From Haemonchus contortus (lineage: Eukaryota > Nematoda > Chromadorea > Rhabditida > Trichostrongylidae), in assembly GCA_000469685.2 (NCBI GenBank), contig LS997563.1, forward strand, positions 30,130,397 to 30,194,396: a DNA stretch of 64,000 nucleotides, given 5' to 3'. Each line of letters begins with the position of its first letter. Position 1 is the first letter of the stretch. A model generated the notes under the pieces. The model was given only the letters and a program-made list of their open reading frames with translations. It was not told the origin of the DNA and did no database searches. Positions 1 through 12,946 of the stretch are shown in pieces. Both the position numbers and the translations under genes were made by a program.

Positions 1-1734
1 ATTCATCTATAACGTATACCTAAAATTCTAGAAAGCTCTGCTTTCAATTTTTCTGTCATACTGTAATGTAAAGTAGGTTCTTCCCTCTAAGTCCTGAGCC
101 CTCGTTAGGTTACTCCGATCGTTTTAGACGTTCGACAAGTACAAAACCGAAGTTCAACGAATTCGGATGCGATTAATGGCCAGATTATGAAGTCGGAATT
201 TGGGTGAGATCGCGCCATTTCGATACCAGGTCATAGCTTTACAACCGACCGTAATGACTTCACTCCACTTCAAGACTTAATGAGGTTACAATTGTCATGA
301 CGAACAGACTGTTCTATGTTCAATAGGCACAGTTCGGGTTTCTAGTCTGCAGTGTAATTCTCATAGATTTCAAAGCAGCGTAATGAAGTTGGTTCCCAAA
401 ATTTAATAAGCTCAAATGCATCTTTGGCTCGATCTACTGACCCCTGTCGGGGGAGCTGTTAAAAATTGGGATTTGTTCAGACACTTTCACCATCAAAAGC
501 TTCCAAGAGTGAAGCACCTTGATCAGACAGTCAGAATCTGTCCTGAGCCGGACATCTGTACCTTCGCCTGAACCAAAATACCCTTCGTTAATGGCTCTCA
601 CTTCATTTTACAGGTTGTTAACATGCACCCCCCACCAGAGTCCCAGTATCAGTGCCGATTAAGAGGCACCTTGACCGTTTAGGGCATCTCTGGCAGCGCT
701 TTTGCCTAAGCACTGCAGCCAGTCAAGAAGTTTAGAAGTTCCCTGTTCAGATTTCAAGAAATCTGCATAGGACAGATAGGCACTTCTATCTTCACTTGAA
801 CCGACCGACCTTTCTCACGTCAGTGGCTAATTGGTCCATACTCGTCTGGCAGCATGAAACCAATGACTTGGTTTATCGCCTGAAGACAGGACATGGGTTG
901 TTTACCAGTTAATTACGTCAGAGATTGTGAAATTCAATGGTTCATCTCGAAGGGTCCAACCAATGCACGACCAATGCGCTTGTGACGATTCTGAGCCAGC
1001 CCTTCATACTTTTTGCTTTCACTTCGCCGCCCGTCGTTTACAGATTTTATCCCCGGATGTCCTCGACTTTTAGTATCGTTTTCATTAAATCATTCATGCG
1101 ATACTTTACTGTTCCACTCAAGGTTATGAACGAAAAATGAAAGAGTTCGTGATCGCTTGCTTTTTGTGAATTGTCATTTGCATACCTGAGATCAGATCTT
1201 CTGTGGATGTCACAGCAAAAACCCAATCCTCCCTATGAAACGTCATGAGCTATAGTCGCTGAAGCTTCAGCTGTAAATCTCAAAATTCATTGGTAGAGGT
1301 CCGCACATGCCCTAAGCCGGACTCCAAATTTGCCACAAAACTCTAACTGCTGGTTGCAAAAATTCAAAAGGTCGGACTATTGCCTCCCATGTTAACCAGA
1401 AGAGCTTCTAAAACGAAATAAATCATAAAAGCCTGACCATTCATGTTTGAAGGAAAAGTTTTCTGACACTCTCTCTTCAAGTGAACAAGGAAAACCATAT
1501 CTAAATACTCGTTCGAACTGTCTCCAAACCCTCATCGAGGTGTGGTCGAAGGGCTGAGGCAAATTGAAGAGGGGAGCGGGGAGGGAAATCGTTCGTAATA
1601 ATGTCGATTTCGAGACCGGAATTGCATTTAGGTGAAGTATGGCGTTGTGGGAAAATTAACTCAAAACTAGATTGACCAAGCATAGCTAGCACGTGGTGGA
1701 GTGACGTAGGAGGTTTGTTACTGTGAGGTATTTG
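1..1734. other. Unassigned AT-rich DNA
   Basis: No exon chain, repeat or RNA gene is recognised. Short open frames on both strands (for example 937-1140 plus) have no splice signals, recognisable motif or compositional bias that would separate them from chance. Confidence 0.5.
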
Positions 1735-1815
1735 AATGGGTACACTTTATGTTCGGTGTCGGATGGGACTCAAACCCGTGCTTCTTCTTTTTGGGTGCCT
1801 TATACCTTACACTTC
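1735..1815 (-). repeat. tRNA-like SINE relic, family 2, copy 1
   Basis: Read on the minus strand this stretch has a tRNA-like head: an A-box-like TCGGAAGTGTAAGG and a B-box-like GGGTTTGAGTCCC about 30 nt later, then CCGACACCGAA. It aligns along its length with the element at 26405-26500, so it is a repeat and not a unique tRNA gene. The anticodon arm is disrupted by an A-rich AAAAAGAAGAAG stretch, so it cannot fold as a functional tRNA. It is probably a diverged tRNA-derived retroposon; the non-tRNA tail is not delimited. Confidence 0.5.
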
Positions 1816-2898
1816 CGATACAGCTGTGATTTGAGGTAACAAGATATGTCATTCAAACGAACGCCCTCTCGGAATAAGTCTGATTTGAAATGAACTACGT
1901 CACGATAATGGTGAATATTGACTAGCTTTTGGTAAACCAACTATTTGTAATCCACATAGATATGTACAACTTGTCCAACTGCGTAGGTATACTATTAGTT
2001 ATGCCGAAGTCCCATAGACAAGGTTGTTCATTGAACCGAACCTGCAGTTTCGTTGAGCAATATCGAGAAAAGACGAACTCCTGGGAGGAGAATGCTGAGA
2101 ATCATTCCTCCCGTAGGCTCAGTGGAGTCTTCTACTGGTCCAACAGGTTTTTACGCACTTCACAGGAACTCAACGAATTTGCAATTAGCCTGCGATCTAA
2201 AATGTCCTTTTGGCTATCTCAATTGCAAATCGAGGTAGTTCCGACTCGAACCGTGACAATTAGCTCTGGTCACGTGGCAGAAAGTTTGGTGCTACCTCCC
2301 GTTACCCTAAAAAATTCTATAGAGTTCCAGCTACCGCACTCTCCGTGGAGGTCCCTTATTCTACTATCGTTTACAGTGGCTTGAGAACTATATAAATATC
2401 TAAATGTAAATAGTGATTGGCACAATGTATACATCCGTCGCAAATTTTTAATATTAGAAGTGATTTTTCTTTCCATTCCGCACCACCGTCACTTGAATAG
2501 TTTGACATGGCTGTGGCTTAGTTCGCGATGAATTAGAAATATGAATTTCATTGAAGCAAGTTTTCAGAAGGCCTTTTTTTCAGTCTGCTTATGAATAATC
2601 TCCTCTTCGAAAACAATAGGGCAAGTCCCATAAGTCAGAAGGGGGGCTATGTACATTTAGCCATGGCTGACTTCTGAACCCTCGTAAAAGCTAAACGTCA
2701 TTTCTAGCGGCTTGGGTCGTATCCTCTCCCACATGTCACGGTTTTCGTTAGTCCGCTAAGCGTATGAAATCCTCTCTCAATCATGCAACCATCTTCCTCA
2801 TGCTCTCTATCTCTAAGAAGGCAGTTTGGGAATAGATTGATCCTGCAGGTCACTACTGGTAAGAAACCTGTGTTCTGAAATAGTAAGAGCATGAGAGA
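1816..2898. other. Unassigned DNA
   Basis: Contains a 151-codon open frame at 1929-2384 (plus) that overlaps open frames on both strands and shows no recognisable domain. I treat it as chance. Nothing else is recognised. Confidence 0.4.
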
Positions 2899-2932
2899 GA
2901 TGGCCGAATGGTTGAGCGAGGAATCTATAAAA
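2899..2932 (+). pseudogene. tRNA-Ser/Leu-like 5' fragment
   Basis: GATGGCCGAATGGTTGAGCG matches the 5' half (D-arm and A box) typical of class II tRNAs such as tRNA-Ser. The expected anticodon arm, variable arm and T-arm with GGTTCRANNCC do not follow; an A-run interrupts instead. It is best read as a truncated tRNA or the remnant of a tRNA-derived repeat. A chance match of this length cannot be excluded. Confidence 0.4.
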
Positions 2933-4979
2933 AAAACTCGACACGTGGAACAAAAAAAATGGGCTAGCAAGTGCTAGAAAAAATCCTGGTTATCGCCGCT
3001 CTCCACCGCCAGCTGTATGCAGTTATAGTTATGCGCTTATACCCGAACCCTCCCCTAAACCATCCCAGGAACCTTCGGGAATGAATTGCTATATTTTCAC
3101 GGAACAAAGATAGTCGCCAGTCCCTTGACTTTTCTATACTTGCTCCAATTGAGTAATAAGAGGACTAGATGACGGAGTGAGGATCGATCCTAAAGACAAT
3201 CTCACCGCAAGTCTCTGCTTCTAGTCATTACTGGTAGAGTCCTCAATTTAATCAATAGCCATTTGCCTCTCGACCGAAAAAAATTCCTAACAACCTTCCC
3301 ATTCAAAGCCTTGATAACAACTTTTCATCTAAAACTTCAAAAAATGAGAATCAACTTCACTCATTCAAACGCTTTCAGAAAAGTGAGCTGATAGACTTCA
3401 TAAGGTTCGGAAGAAGAAAAAAAAGATGCTATCCGAAACTGTAGAAGAAAGCAGAGAAAAATGAAATCGCACAGGTCCCTCAACCTCTAGAAGGAACACG
3501 GAGAGGGTGGTAATGCTTTGTCGCAGCGTACCCCCACATACTCATCTATAGATCAGCTATAATTCCCTCCTCACTCTCCCCTCGACGTCAACCAGTTTTC
3601 CTGTTCCACTTCTTCTCAACCAAAATCGTGTATGGGGAGCGTATTGAAATAAAGCGGAAGTAAGAAAAATAAAGAGAAGAGAGCCAGGTTAGTGATTGAA
3701 TATTTCCAATGGAATTTGATCAGCACGATGATTTAACTAAGCCGATGGCATTGGCAGCGATCATTCCGATGCTATAATCGGCCTTGAAATCCATGAAAAA
3801 CAACCGTACGCAAATGTCCTATAGCTCTATTGATGAGTCTCAGGGTTACCAGTCATTGCGGAAGAACCCTTCGATCATGTGTGCACCGAGCTTCCGAATC
3901 GACATCGCTGGAAAGGAAGACAGATTCCGTCGAAAGATGCAATGGATTTTAACCCAAGTCTTTTTATTCCTTATTCCTTTTTTCATAAGCAACTCTCCTC
4001 CTCCAATGGATTCTTTCTTTGAGGAGCTTATACACTTCAGAATCGAATTTTTCTCCTTACCTTTGGGCTAAAAAGGGGTGAATGTGGCAAGACTCAGTTT
4101 CGAGAAGATGCTCACCATATGTAGCGCAAAATCATATCTTTTTGGAAAGAAGGTAGTGTTTCAGATAGGCTCCACGTGATTCGCAGAGGTGCTAAGTGTG
4201 AATCACATAGATGTTCTGCTCCTCAATGGGCAAGATGGACGAGCAAAGCAGGCGCTACTTGCGTCAGCTCATGGTAAGGAAGCTGCGTCGGTGGGTAAGC
4301 TAGTCGTTTTCAAATCCATCCCGAGTTGACCAATTTCAGACCATGGCTCATCAGTCATTCAACGGATTTCAACTCCTGTTGACTGGGCTGGAATGGGTGG
4401 GAGAAACTTCGATAGTAACAAATCTCAATCATTATTAACATGGGAAATTCGGTAAAACTGAATGGAAAGGTGAGGGAGGGTACCACTCTCCAATTTCCCT
4501 TTTCTTTAGGAAAAAAATCTATCATCACTTTTTTAAACTCTAACTATCTTCATTTATAAATTTGAGCGGTCTCATGCGTCCGAGGGCGACAATCGTGTGC
4601 TGGTGACCATGTATCTTATCCAGCTGGGATCTTTATTCTCATTCACTTGCCGCTTTCTGCGAAGGCGAAGCGACTATGTAAGGGGAAAGCCTTTCTGAAC
4701 GGTTCTGTTCAGAAACATAATCGGTCAAGATCGAGGCCGATGCCCTAGTAAAGCAACCATTTGGATAGTTTAAATCAACAACAAAACGTCGCAAACGAAG
4801 GTCAGACAGGCAATCTTTCGGAATATCAAAGAAGGACGAAACGAGGATTTCTATATAGGCCGTTTTGAACGGATTTCTACAGGATAGAGGGGTGGGGAAG
4901 AGGAGGAGGGAGTCTTGGGGGATATGGGAAACTCTTGACAGAACTAAGGTGAGTCTTGGCGCTGAATGAATAGAAGGAC
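2933..4979. other. Unassigned DNA
   Basis: AT-rich with pyrimidine tracts near 3.5-3.6 kb and 3.95-4.0 kb. The 95-codon plus frame at 3784-4071 and the 141-codon minus frame at 4639-5064 have no recognisable motif, and the latter runs through the hairpin at 4980-5035. No gene is called. Confidence 0.4.
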
Positions 4980-5035
4980 TCGAAGGCCTACCTATCAACA
5001 GAACTAGAAAGTTTTGTTGATAGGTAGGCCTTCGA
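4980..5035. repeat. Near-perfect 25-bp inverted repeat (hairpin)
   Basis: The left arm CGAAGGCCTACCTATCAACA (4981-5000) is the exact reverse complement of 5015-5034. Pairing continues outward by one T-A pair and inward through a G-T wobble and three further pairs, leaving a TAGAAA loop. The result is a stem of about 25 bp with no internal mismatch. It has no long T run, so terminator function is unlikely. It could be a recent template-switch duplication or a small hairpin RNA source. Confidence 0.9.
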
Positions 5036-8000
5036 CAGTTTTCTCTAAAACTAGAAACGTCCAATCAAAGCAGTTCCCATGATCCCCATGGGTGGGAATT
5101 AATGGTTTCCGACACACAAATATGGTATAGGCACGAAATTCATAAGTGCTTGTTCTATGAATCTGCTGAAGAAAAAAGAAACTACAGCATCACCATGCCG
5201 AAGTTCACCCACCATCCATCACTGGGCTATCGCAATAATCTTGAGAAGACAGGAGCTGAGTACGTGTGGAGGAACCTCTTGCTTGCCATACCCATCAAAA
5301 CGAAGCGATCGATTGGTTCAAGCGAATCTTCCGAGCTGTTTTTCATACAAGAATAACGGATTCCGAGTACCTGTCACATTTCAAGACTTCAGGAGTTGTT
5401 TCTCCTGTCACCTCGCATCACATCTGCACCGGGAACGACCAACTGGATAGGTCAGCGTCAGCGACGTCACTTCACTCAGCCTTTTTCAGCCTGGCTCACT
5501 GCAGCTATATTTATCCAGAAAGACAAAAATGTTGCTAACTGTTGTCACTCGATGTGTGCTCCTCGGAATTATCACCTACAGGAGATGTATGAAGAACAGT
5601 AGCTTCCTCAGGCTCCATTCCGAATGATTGGATTCAATATATGGATGAATAAAATCGCAACTAATAAATGGGAACGATTGTAGAAGGAAGAAGACTACTG
5701 CTACGACCAACTGTTATGACATTGGAAAGGTCTTTCTCATTTTCGCCTGATCAAAGAATGCTCCTTTTCAAGACGTCAGCGTAGGCCGAGATCGGACTGC
5801 ACCCAAAGTGCACACGTAACTCTCCTCACATGGATGGCGGATTTCCTATAAGAGAACCGAGAACGACGTTCATAATGCTCGTTTGGGTGTGAAAACGAAG
5901 ATTCTTGCCCGATTGCTAGGTAGTTATCTCGCCAAGCACCAGCCCTTAGTTAGTTGTCTTGATTAGCTGCTCCGCTATTCCGTTCCATATTTCTAACCGT
6001 CAGCCCTACTATTTGTTATCAATCACACTGGTGATGTGAACCTAGGTGCATTTCAGGAGCTGTGGTACAGGGCAGGGCTTTGAGAAGGGAAAATGAAAAT
6101 TGGCCTGCTTCTGCCGTTGGTCACTGCGCCATCGCTTAATGGTCGTATTTCCGGTACAGGGAATAGCTTGAATGACCTTTTTCCTACTTTAAGCTGCATT
6201 TTACTCAAAAAAACTTTTACATGAATTATTAGCTCCCAGGTTCGCCTCAGGAGTGGGAGTCATTTAGCTTCGAGCACTTGCCGGTGTTGTTTTTAATTTT
6301 GACGAAGAGGAGTCCGGCCAATCGCGCTAAGAATAAGTGAAGGAGCTTTGAACCTGATATGAGACGCTGTCGAACAGAAAAAAGAAATGAAAATGGCTCG
6401 GAAAGGGTCATAAAATCTATCTGGAACCTCCTCTGATGGGCGGATCGATTAGGCTTCTTCGAAGCGGCGCCACAAACTGGGCCTTCTGCAAATATAGAGA
6501 TACTGTATCCATCTCCCATGCCCATTCCCCACAAATCTGGCCTACAGAGATAGGAATGCTAGAATGTTCAGTGTTGGCCCTTTTCCAAAATTTTCGCCAT
6601 TTCTAAAGTAATCAGCATCAACGGTTTATTCCTTGACTGTTTACATTTCCATTCCATATAAAATCGAAGTCGGCTCCTCAGCCACGATGGTTTTGCCAAC
6701 ATTTCGAGGCTTCAAACCACTGACGCTATTAATCAAGGTAGGTGTGGTGTGTTCCCTCATCAAAAGTGATAGCGATCAGGGCAACAGAGCGCTACTCTTC
6801 TTTACAGAATGTCCTCTTTAAATAGTACGGTTCCAAAAATTTTGAGGAAAAGAGGCGAAAGGTGTCGTTGGCGTGCCTCTCAAACCTTTTTTTCGTAGGA
6901 AAAAAGCGTAGAAAAAAGTCGCCTAAAAACAACACTAATAGCCCTCCTCCTCCTCGCTCCTCTTTTTTTCTTCTTGTGGAACCAGCTCGAGGTGACCCAC
7001 GCAGCCGGACAGCCGCTCTGGTCAGGTAGCCTCGACTCTGATGGGGCTGGCTGGGATGAACATGACTCTAGAGTCCACAGCTGTAAAGGGTGTGACTCTG
7101 TAAATGGGAAGATTTGCCTATGTGGATTGAGTGGTTGAGCGGGTCAGTCATCATCTTTAATATTTCTCTATGTTATTGAAAATACTTGAAGCATTGATAG
7201 AAGTAACGTCGTAAACTGAGAAATTCGCTGACAGATCCCTACGGTTCCAGAGTTTGTTTTGCTACCTTTTCAGCGAGGTCACTTTGCAACAATTTAAGGA
7301 TAATCACGTCGATTCAACTACACAAAAACCGAGTAAAAATCTTTCCTGTTCAGGAAAAACCCCGAAAGATGAATGCCATTCATAGCACCGGTTACAGGCC
7401 ACAGCAAAACATTCTAGCTAGTGTGACAAATTGAAGTCGTCCCACCGTCCCTCCATGAATCAAAACTCAAAGTTCTTCGGATCAGTTTTTTACAAAATTT
7501 GCAGAATCACCATCCCTATCGTGTCCTTTGAACACAGGCTGAATTGCATAGACGAAAACCGAGCCCAGGGTTGGGAACTTGCTCAGAAATCATAAGCTAC
7601 AAGAGTTTCGACTTGCCTGCAAGTCTTCGAAGATTGGAGTCGATTGAATTCATGCCTGCAGACCATGCCATCTCCGAGACTATCCTGGGTAGAACTACTT
7701 GGCAGCCCCTCTAAGTTAGTTGGTCGTCCGAGACTCGGAATGATTTGACCCAGACACCCTTGGACGAAGTCAGACTTCCTACCAATTGACCAAGATGGTA
7801 AATGTTGGAAGGCTGACAAAGGCTAGCTCATCAAAAGGAGGAAATCTCTACATTTTGTCAGGAGAGACACTAAGGCAGAATCCAGCATCACCCTAGGAGC
7901 GACATCAGGCATATGACTACACCCAATGCAATTGAGAAGAGCTTGAAGCACCGACTCACCGAAGTCGGTGGCACCAGACAGAAGATTGTTCATCTGCTGA

Positions 8001-9409
8001 ACTTGAACTCCTTAGAGGGAACGAAACTGTCGAACGGGGAGGGTGACGGGAACGGAGTGAAGTGAAGCTATCAAAGAAACCATCTTGAAAGGTTCACGAA
8101 ACGTGATTGGACGCCTTTAAAAACAAGAATTCAGAAAACTTGTTTTTCTCAAATGACCAAAGTTAGGCGAAAGGAAGAAAAATGGCTGCCACACATGGTC
8201 CCAAATGATCAAAGTATGAAGTACGTCACCAGATATTTATGAGACTTACGGAAAGGCACGTTCGCCGAATGAAACTGCTGCAGTGCACGTAGGCACAACC
8301 GTGAAAACAGTGAATATAGTCCGATCTTCTGGGTTTTTCGATGGTCACACCGCTGAGTTGTCATCACTGGGAAGATATACGGCTGTTTGGGAGCTATTCA
8401 ATTGATTATCACTAAAATCTGCCTCGAAGAAGAATTTTCCGAAATGAAAATCTTGAGAGAGAAAAAAAAGTTTAGTTTTACCGGCCCTGCACAAAAAAAG
8501 AACCTGCTAGACCTATCTGAGAGTGAAGATTTCGAAGCGGCTTGGCGGCCAGCCAACTGCTTCCAAATAGCCGAGACATGTGAGGTCAGATCGCAACCGC
8601 TCCCGTAGAACCTGCACAGGCAATTATGGGCAAATATCTTGATGTCGAAAAATCCTGGCTTTAAATACGAAGTTCATCGGCTTGCTAAAAAAAGCATCTT
8701 CCAAACAGCAACCATGCTTGTTTTCGGCGGCACCACGTTACGGTCGTTCTGAGATTGCTTTCCTTCTGTCATCACCTCGATGTTTTTCACCGTGCTGCAA
8801 CCTAAGCATCATGCTAAATACCGGTTCCATTCAGTGCAAAAGCTGATAACTGCTCTATCTATGTCAGCAATCTACGTCGCCTTAGAAGCGTAACAACAAG
8901 ATCAAAATGACGAGAGGAAAAACTTTAAGGACGTCAAGTCTCTATTTAAAACTCGAATAGATACCCCCGAAAACACCATCTCTGCTGTGTTTTTCCATGT
9001 CGTCTACCAGCCGATCGCTGCTCCCTGCTAAGAGTTTTTCAAAGGCTTAGTCACCGACCGAAGAACTAAGCAGTCAGTGTCTTCAGAAAACATGTTCTGC
9101 AACATTAGCATCGTCTTACTTACATATCTGTACAACCAAGCTATGTGTATAGGTATGCTCATGGAGGGTCATAATCAAGACGAATCAAGTCTTTTGCGTT
9201 AACCAACCCAGTTGCCCTAATACGCCTCCGCACCTTGCTCCGGGGGTCATGAGTTGATCCTAGGGAAAAGTCTCAATAACCCTCCTTATCGTAGAATGTG
9301 TCTCTAGGACTTAGGATTGTTTTTGTTTGCAGTATGTTCGAATCAAATAAAAATAACACACAAACAGCTCGCTAGCGGATAACCGAAATGGTTGATTCCA
9401 GGGCCTACA
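5036..9409. other. Unassigned DNA, 4.4 kb
   Basis: Several overlapping short plus-strand frames at 5.1-5.6 kb look like shadows of one another with no motif. Around 8.9-9.1 kb the plus strand reads as broken coding-like text, for example FKGLVTDRRTK near 9040, which may be a fossil element but is too decayed to name. No exon chain, RNA gene or terminal repeat is seen. Confidence 0.4.
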
Positions 9410-9800
9410 GAACTAAGGATGAGGTAGGGTGGCGCCAGTGCCAGTCGCGATTCCGCGCATGCTCAAGAGTTCAAATCCTGGAACGACATTGGAGGTGTAG
9501 GGGGTGCGCTTCGTTGCGCGTGTCCGTCAAAACTAGGTCACGCCGCAGCCGTCGCACGCAGCGATTCGGCCCGCGATATTTGACAGACGTCGCAATTGTC
9601 ACTGGGGCATACGCTTTGCGTTTGGTCCACGGCAGTCAGTTCAAGAAGAAGATAACTCAGACAAATGCAAATCATTTGCTCCAACGACACTCGGTGGCAC
9701 TGTAATGTCATCTCGAGACCTCAGTGTGATGCGCCGCGCGCGAAGTGGGCGGGGTGAACTACTTTCGAAGGACGCGCGCAACGGACGTTCTCCGAGGTGT
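9410..9800. other. GC-rich island, possible old repeat
   Basis: This 390-bp block is much richer in G+C and CpG than its surroundings, with runs such as GCGCCGCGCGCGAAG near 9730 and GCACGCAGCGATTCGG near 9553. It begins with a tRNA-B-box-like GAGTTCAAATCC near 9468. An open 105-codon plus frame (9388-9705) runs across it and is Arg-rich, as expected from base composition alone. It could be an unclassified interspersed repeat or a CpG-rich regulatory segment. Confidence 0.45.
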
Positions 9801-10444
9801 AGGTACATTCAACAAAGGATTCGATGAACGCCAATATTTCTATTCACAATTTTAGGAGATGGCAAGACAAGCAGAAAATCATGAACAAGGCTCCAGCAAT
9901 GAGCAAGCCGAAACGTCTGGCCTGAAGACCTTACCTTATAGAGAAACTAACTCTTCATGAGTTTGGGAAAAAGGCGATTGAAGGACAAGGCAGAAGAAGT
10001 ATAAGAGTTCAGTATGAAGCAGCTACGACGTCATCGATGATCTCTTGCCAGTTACCTTCTATCAACGGTAGGGCACCCCGACCCATGTATCGTAACACAA
10101 GCACTGAGCTCTTAAACTTAATATACTCGAAGATTCCATATGCCAGTCCACTGCTAATACTGTTAGTGATTGTCGATTGCATAGATTTCCGAGACTACAT
10201 AATTTTGGAAGGACTCACCTCTTTGTAAGCGATTTCCATCGAAAGCGCGAAATTCACTGATACTTTGAGCGTACATTTGACAAACAAAATCAAAAATTGT
10301 CCTTCATAAATGGGAAGCCTATTCCTTTTCTAGTCGCGGACCGGTCTCATAGATAGATTCATTCCATCTTCAAATTGGGGCAAGTACTTACTCCAATATA
10401 TGTGGGTACATTGACTCATCGAAGAAGGGCAAGGTTGAAGTTAA
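9801..10444. other. Unassigned DNA
   Basis: No gene, repeat or RNA recognised. The 63-codon frame at 10037-10228 has no supporting feature. Confidence 0.4.
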
Positions 10445-10555
10445 TTGAAGTTATCCAATCTTGTTTCTGGAATGCGCCCCGCATTCGACAAACGTTCGAA
10501 TTCGCAATGGCATATGGGATGCGCATGTGAACTATACAATTATACATTGCTTTGT
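10445..10555 (-). repeat. SINE family 1, 3' fragment
   Basis: The plus-strand text GGAATGCGCCCCGCATTCGAC, followed by GCATGTGAACTATACAATT, matches the reverse complement of the 3' half of the SINE seen complete at 61270-61570 (GGGATGCGCCCCCGC, then GTATGTGGCCTATACAAT). The tRNA-like head is missing, so the copy is 5'-truncated or diverged beyond recognition. Confidence 0.6.
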
Positions 10556-11334
10556 TTTTACCAATTGTTCTACCGAAAATCAAAAATCATACTTAGCCAG
10601 GGTGTTTTCCTTCAAAATATATCTTCTATTTGGCTTTATAGGACAGCAGGTTGTTTATGCACCTCCAATACAGTCTCGAGTAATGAATCTGCTGTAACTT
10701 TGGGCAAGAAAATAGTCGGAACAGGTAGCTGCAGATACAAACTTTGCGAACGATTCTTATAACAGTCTGAAAGCTATCGATAGGGTATTGAGAGAAAGCG
10801 AGTCAATCGGTTCTGAAAGAGAAGGAGAATTCGGAGTTCAGGCGCAATCATAGCATGCATTCCATAAACGGATGCGCAAATGAGCCGCTAAGAAAGCAAT
10901 TCAAGGATCGACAAATGAGGGAAAAGTACACGGTTACCCTTTAAATATGTTTCAGACGCTGGCTACAGTGAAACAAAAAATGATGGGCATGCCAAAAGGA
11001 CGTTGGCTACGCCGTAGTCGACAATTTATTGCAAGGTCTTTGGCAAAGTTCGTTTCCACTCTCCAGATTGCCGCCTTGTACATAGATCAGACTGAATCAT
11101 ACTTTTCAATAAAATGAGAATCCGGATTCTTCTGAAAACCCTCAGCTATTCAGAATGTTAGCAATATACCCGAGTCGAAGCCGGCACGTTGACCACCTTA
11201 CGCTTGTTGCAGGGTCGATCTACTGCTATCAAATAACTCGATGAGCCATAGCTGAAGGGTGCTCTAGTATTGAGGTTCGATATGCGGAACATGCCATATA
11301 CGTATAAAGATCAAATTTTGATTGATCCGGGCTT
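10556..11334. other. Unassigned DNA
   Basis: No coding or structural feature stands out between the two SINE copies. Confidence 0.4.
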
Positions 11335-11575
11335 CAAGATGAGCTCGAGCTCGCTTCGGGCTCCCACTTAGGTAGTGGATTATGTGTGTGGCCTGTACAG
11401 TAAACTGAAAAGTCGATGTACAAGTAAATGCTTCAATTTTCCCAGACGGATCTCGTACCATTTATACGACCTACTAGGAGGAACGAAAGGCTCTGTCGCC
11501 TGGATTGTAGAGCAGGATTGAATTCCCCTACCATGCAGGTGAGACAGTAAGTCAGTTGCGACTACACCGCCTCCG
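11335..11575 (-). repeat. SINE family 1, near-full copy
   Basis: On the minus strand it begins with CGGAGGCGGTGTAGTCGCA (A-box region), has an eroded B box, and continues through the conserved body, CTGGGAAAATTGAAGCATTT and then GTACAGGCCACAC. The order of blocks is the same as in the copy at 61270-61570. The B box has decayed, so Pol III competence is doubtful. Confidence 0.65.
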
Positions 11576-11974
11576 TCGGAAGCTGGTGATAGGCTTAAGT
11601 CTGTACCTCTTTTTATAGTAACAAAAAGGTTTTTCGATAACATTTGGAGGCTACCCTTGTCCTCGTAGTGAATCTACTTGACAGGCTATTATTTGCAAAG
11701 TAAAAAGTCATTTCAAGCAAAGTACACATCAGATGTTCGAGGTCAAACAAAAGTAAGTTAAGGAGATCTATTGCTGGCAGATCAGGCACCCAGTATCTAC
11801 ACCCAGAGAGCGACCATTATCTATACCAAGGTGAGATTCTCCACTCTACTCGAGTTATATGGCAACACACAACAGGAATGACAATGCAAAGATTAGACTG
11901 TCCCTACGGGATTGGCTGCTTGGTTCCAGATTCGCCTGAGAATGATAAGGCAGTGACTTGAATATCGGTAGGCT
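11576..11974. other. Unassigned spacer between SINE copies
   Basis: Nothing recognised. Confidence 0.4.
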
Positions 11975-12105
11975 ATCACACTTCATTGTACAGGCCACGT
12001 ACCCAATTCAAAACCATCACCACGATTCTGGTTGGAACTCGAATGGTGGGAGAAAGGTATCCCAGAAACGGGACAGATCAACGCCAAATATTTGATCCTC
12101 ACGGA
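11975..12105 (+). repeat. SINE family 1, 3' fragment
   Basis: CATTGTACAGGCCACGTACC, then ACGATTCTGGTTGGAACTCG and GACAGATCAACGCC, reproduce the order of the SINE tail (CATTGTATAGGC, ACGATTCTGAATGGAAATCG, GATCAACGTC). The tRNA-like head is absent. Confidence 0.65.
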
Positions 12106-12946
12106 GACGTAGCCCAGCTGTAAGAGAGGCCTGTTCTGTAGAGAGCCTGTAAATTTTGAAAAGAAGCACTGCTTGCATATCGTGTGAATAAGAACCATCA
12201 AGAGAAAAAAATGTTCAAAAAATTCAATTCCAAAAAAAACTGCGAAAGGAGCACCCAATAAGAAGCCTGGAAAGGGTATGAGAATTTCGAAGAAACTGTT
12301 ACTTCACAGGGTAAAGTGAACCTTACCCGGTTTCCTACAAGCCATAGAGCTGAAAGAGCAGCGGACTCTTCAAACGTCTTAAATAGGAAATGCCGCTGTG
12401 ATCTTGTATTTTGGTCTGGGGACCTACAGTGGGCCCCAGCTCTGCTGTGAACTGAAGAGAGTACAAAAAGTACGCTAACTATGGCGTAGCCAAGTTTCTG
12501 GTCATCTGCTAACTATTAAACTTTGCCCTCTTACTTCGATGTTTTTCAACTAGTACACCTTTATCGCCATGTTTTTAAGTGCCGACGTCAGTTCCAGTCT
12601 TTTTTAGTGCAGTGCCCAACATGACGCTATCTGAAACTTGAATCTACAGAGCGATGCAAAATGACGATGACACTTTGAAAGTGCCAGTATTTCACCGCAA
12701 AAAAGACACTCTTTTTCAAATTCGAATCTACAAGAAACCTCTACCGATGAGATACAACGTTACTGGCCTTCTGTACCGAATTAGGAGTTGGTGGATATGA
12801 AAGTGGTACAAATGTCAAGACATACTTGGGAATGTCCCTCACTGACCTTCTTTCTCATGACTCAACACTGTAGCGCCCTTTCCGCGAAATGAACCAAATA
12901 CTTATTTGAGGATCTTCTTGTGCCGTCGAAAAAACTGTCACAATTT
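12106..12946. other. Unassigned DNA
   Basis: No gene or repeat recognised. Confidence 0.4.

Noticed and set aside
7949..7975. CACCGACT..AGTCGGTG hairpin followed by GGCACC, reminiscent of a guide-RNA scaffold tail
   Set aside because: Only an 8-bp stem with no flanking CRISPR, tracrRNA-like or Cas sequence in a eukaryotic context; coincidence.
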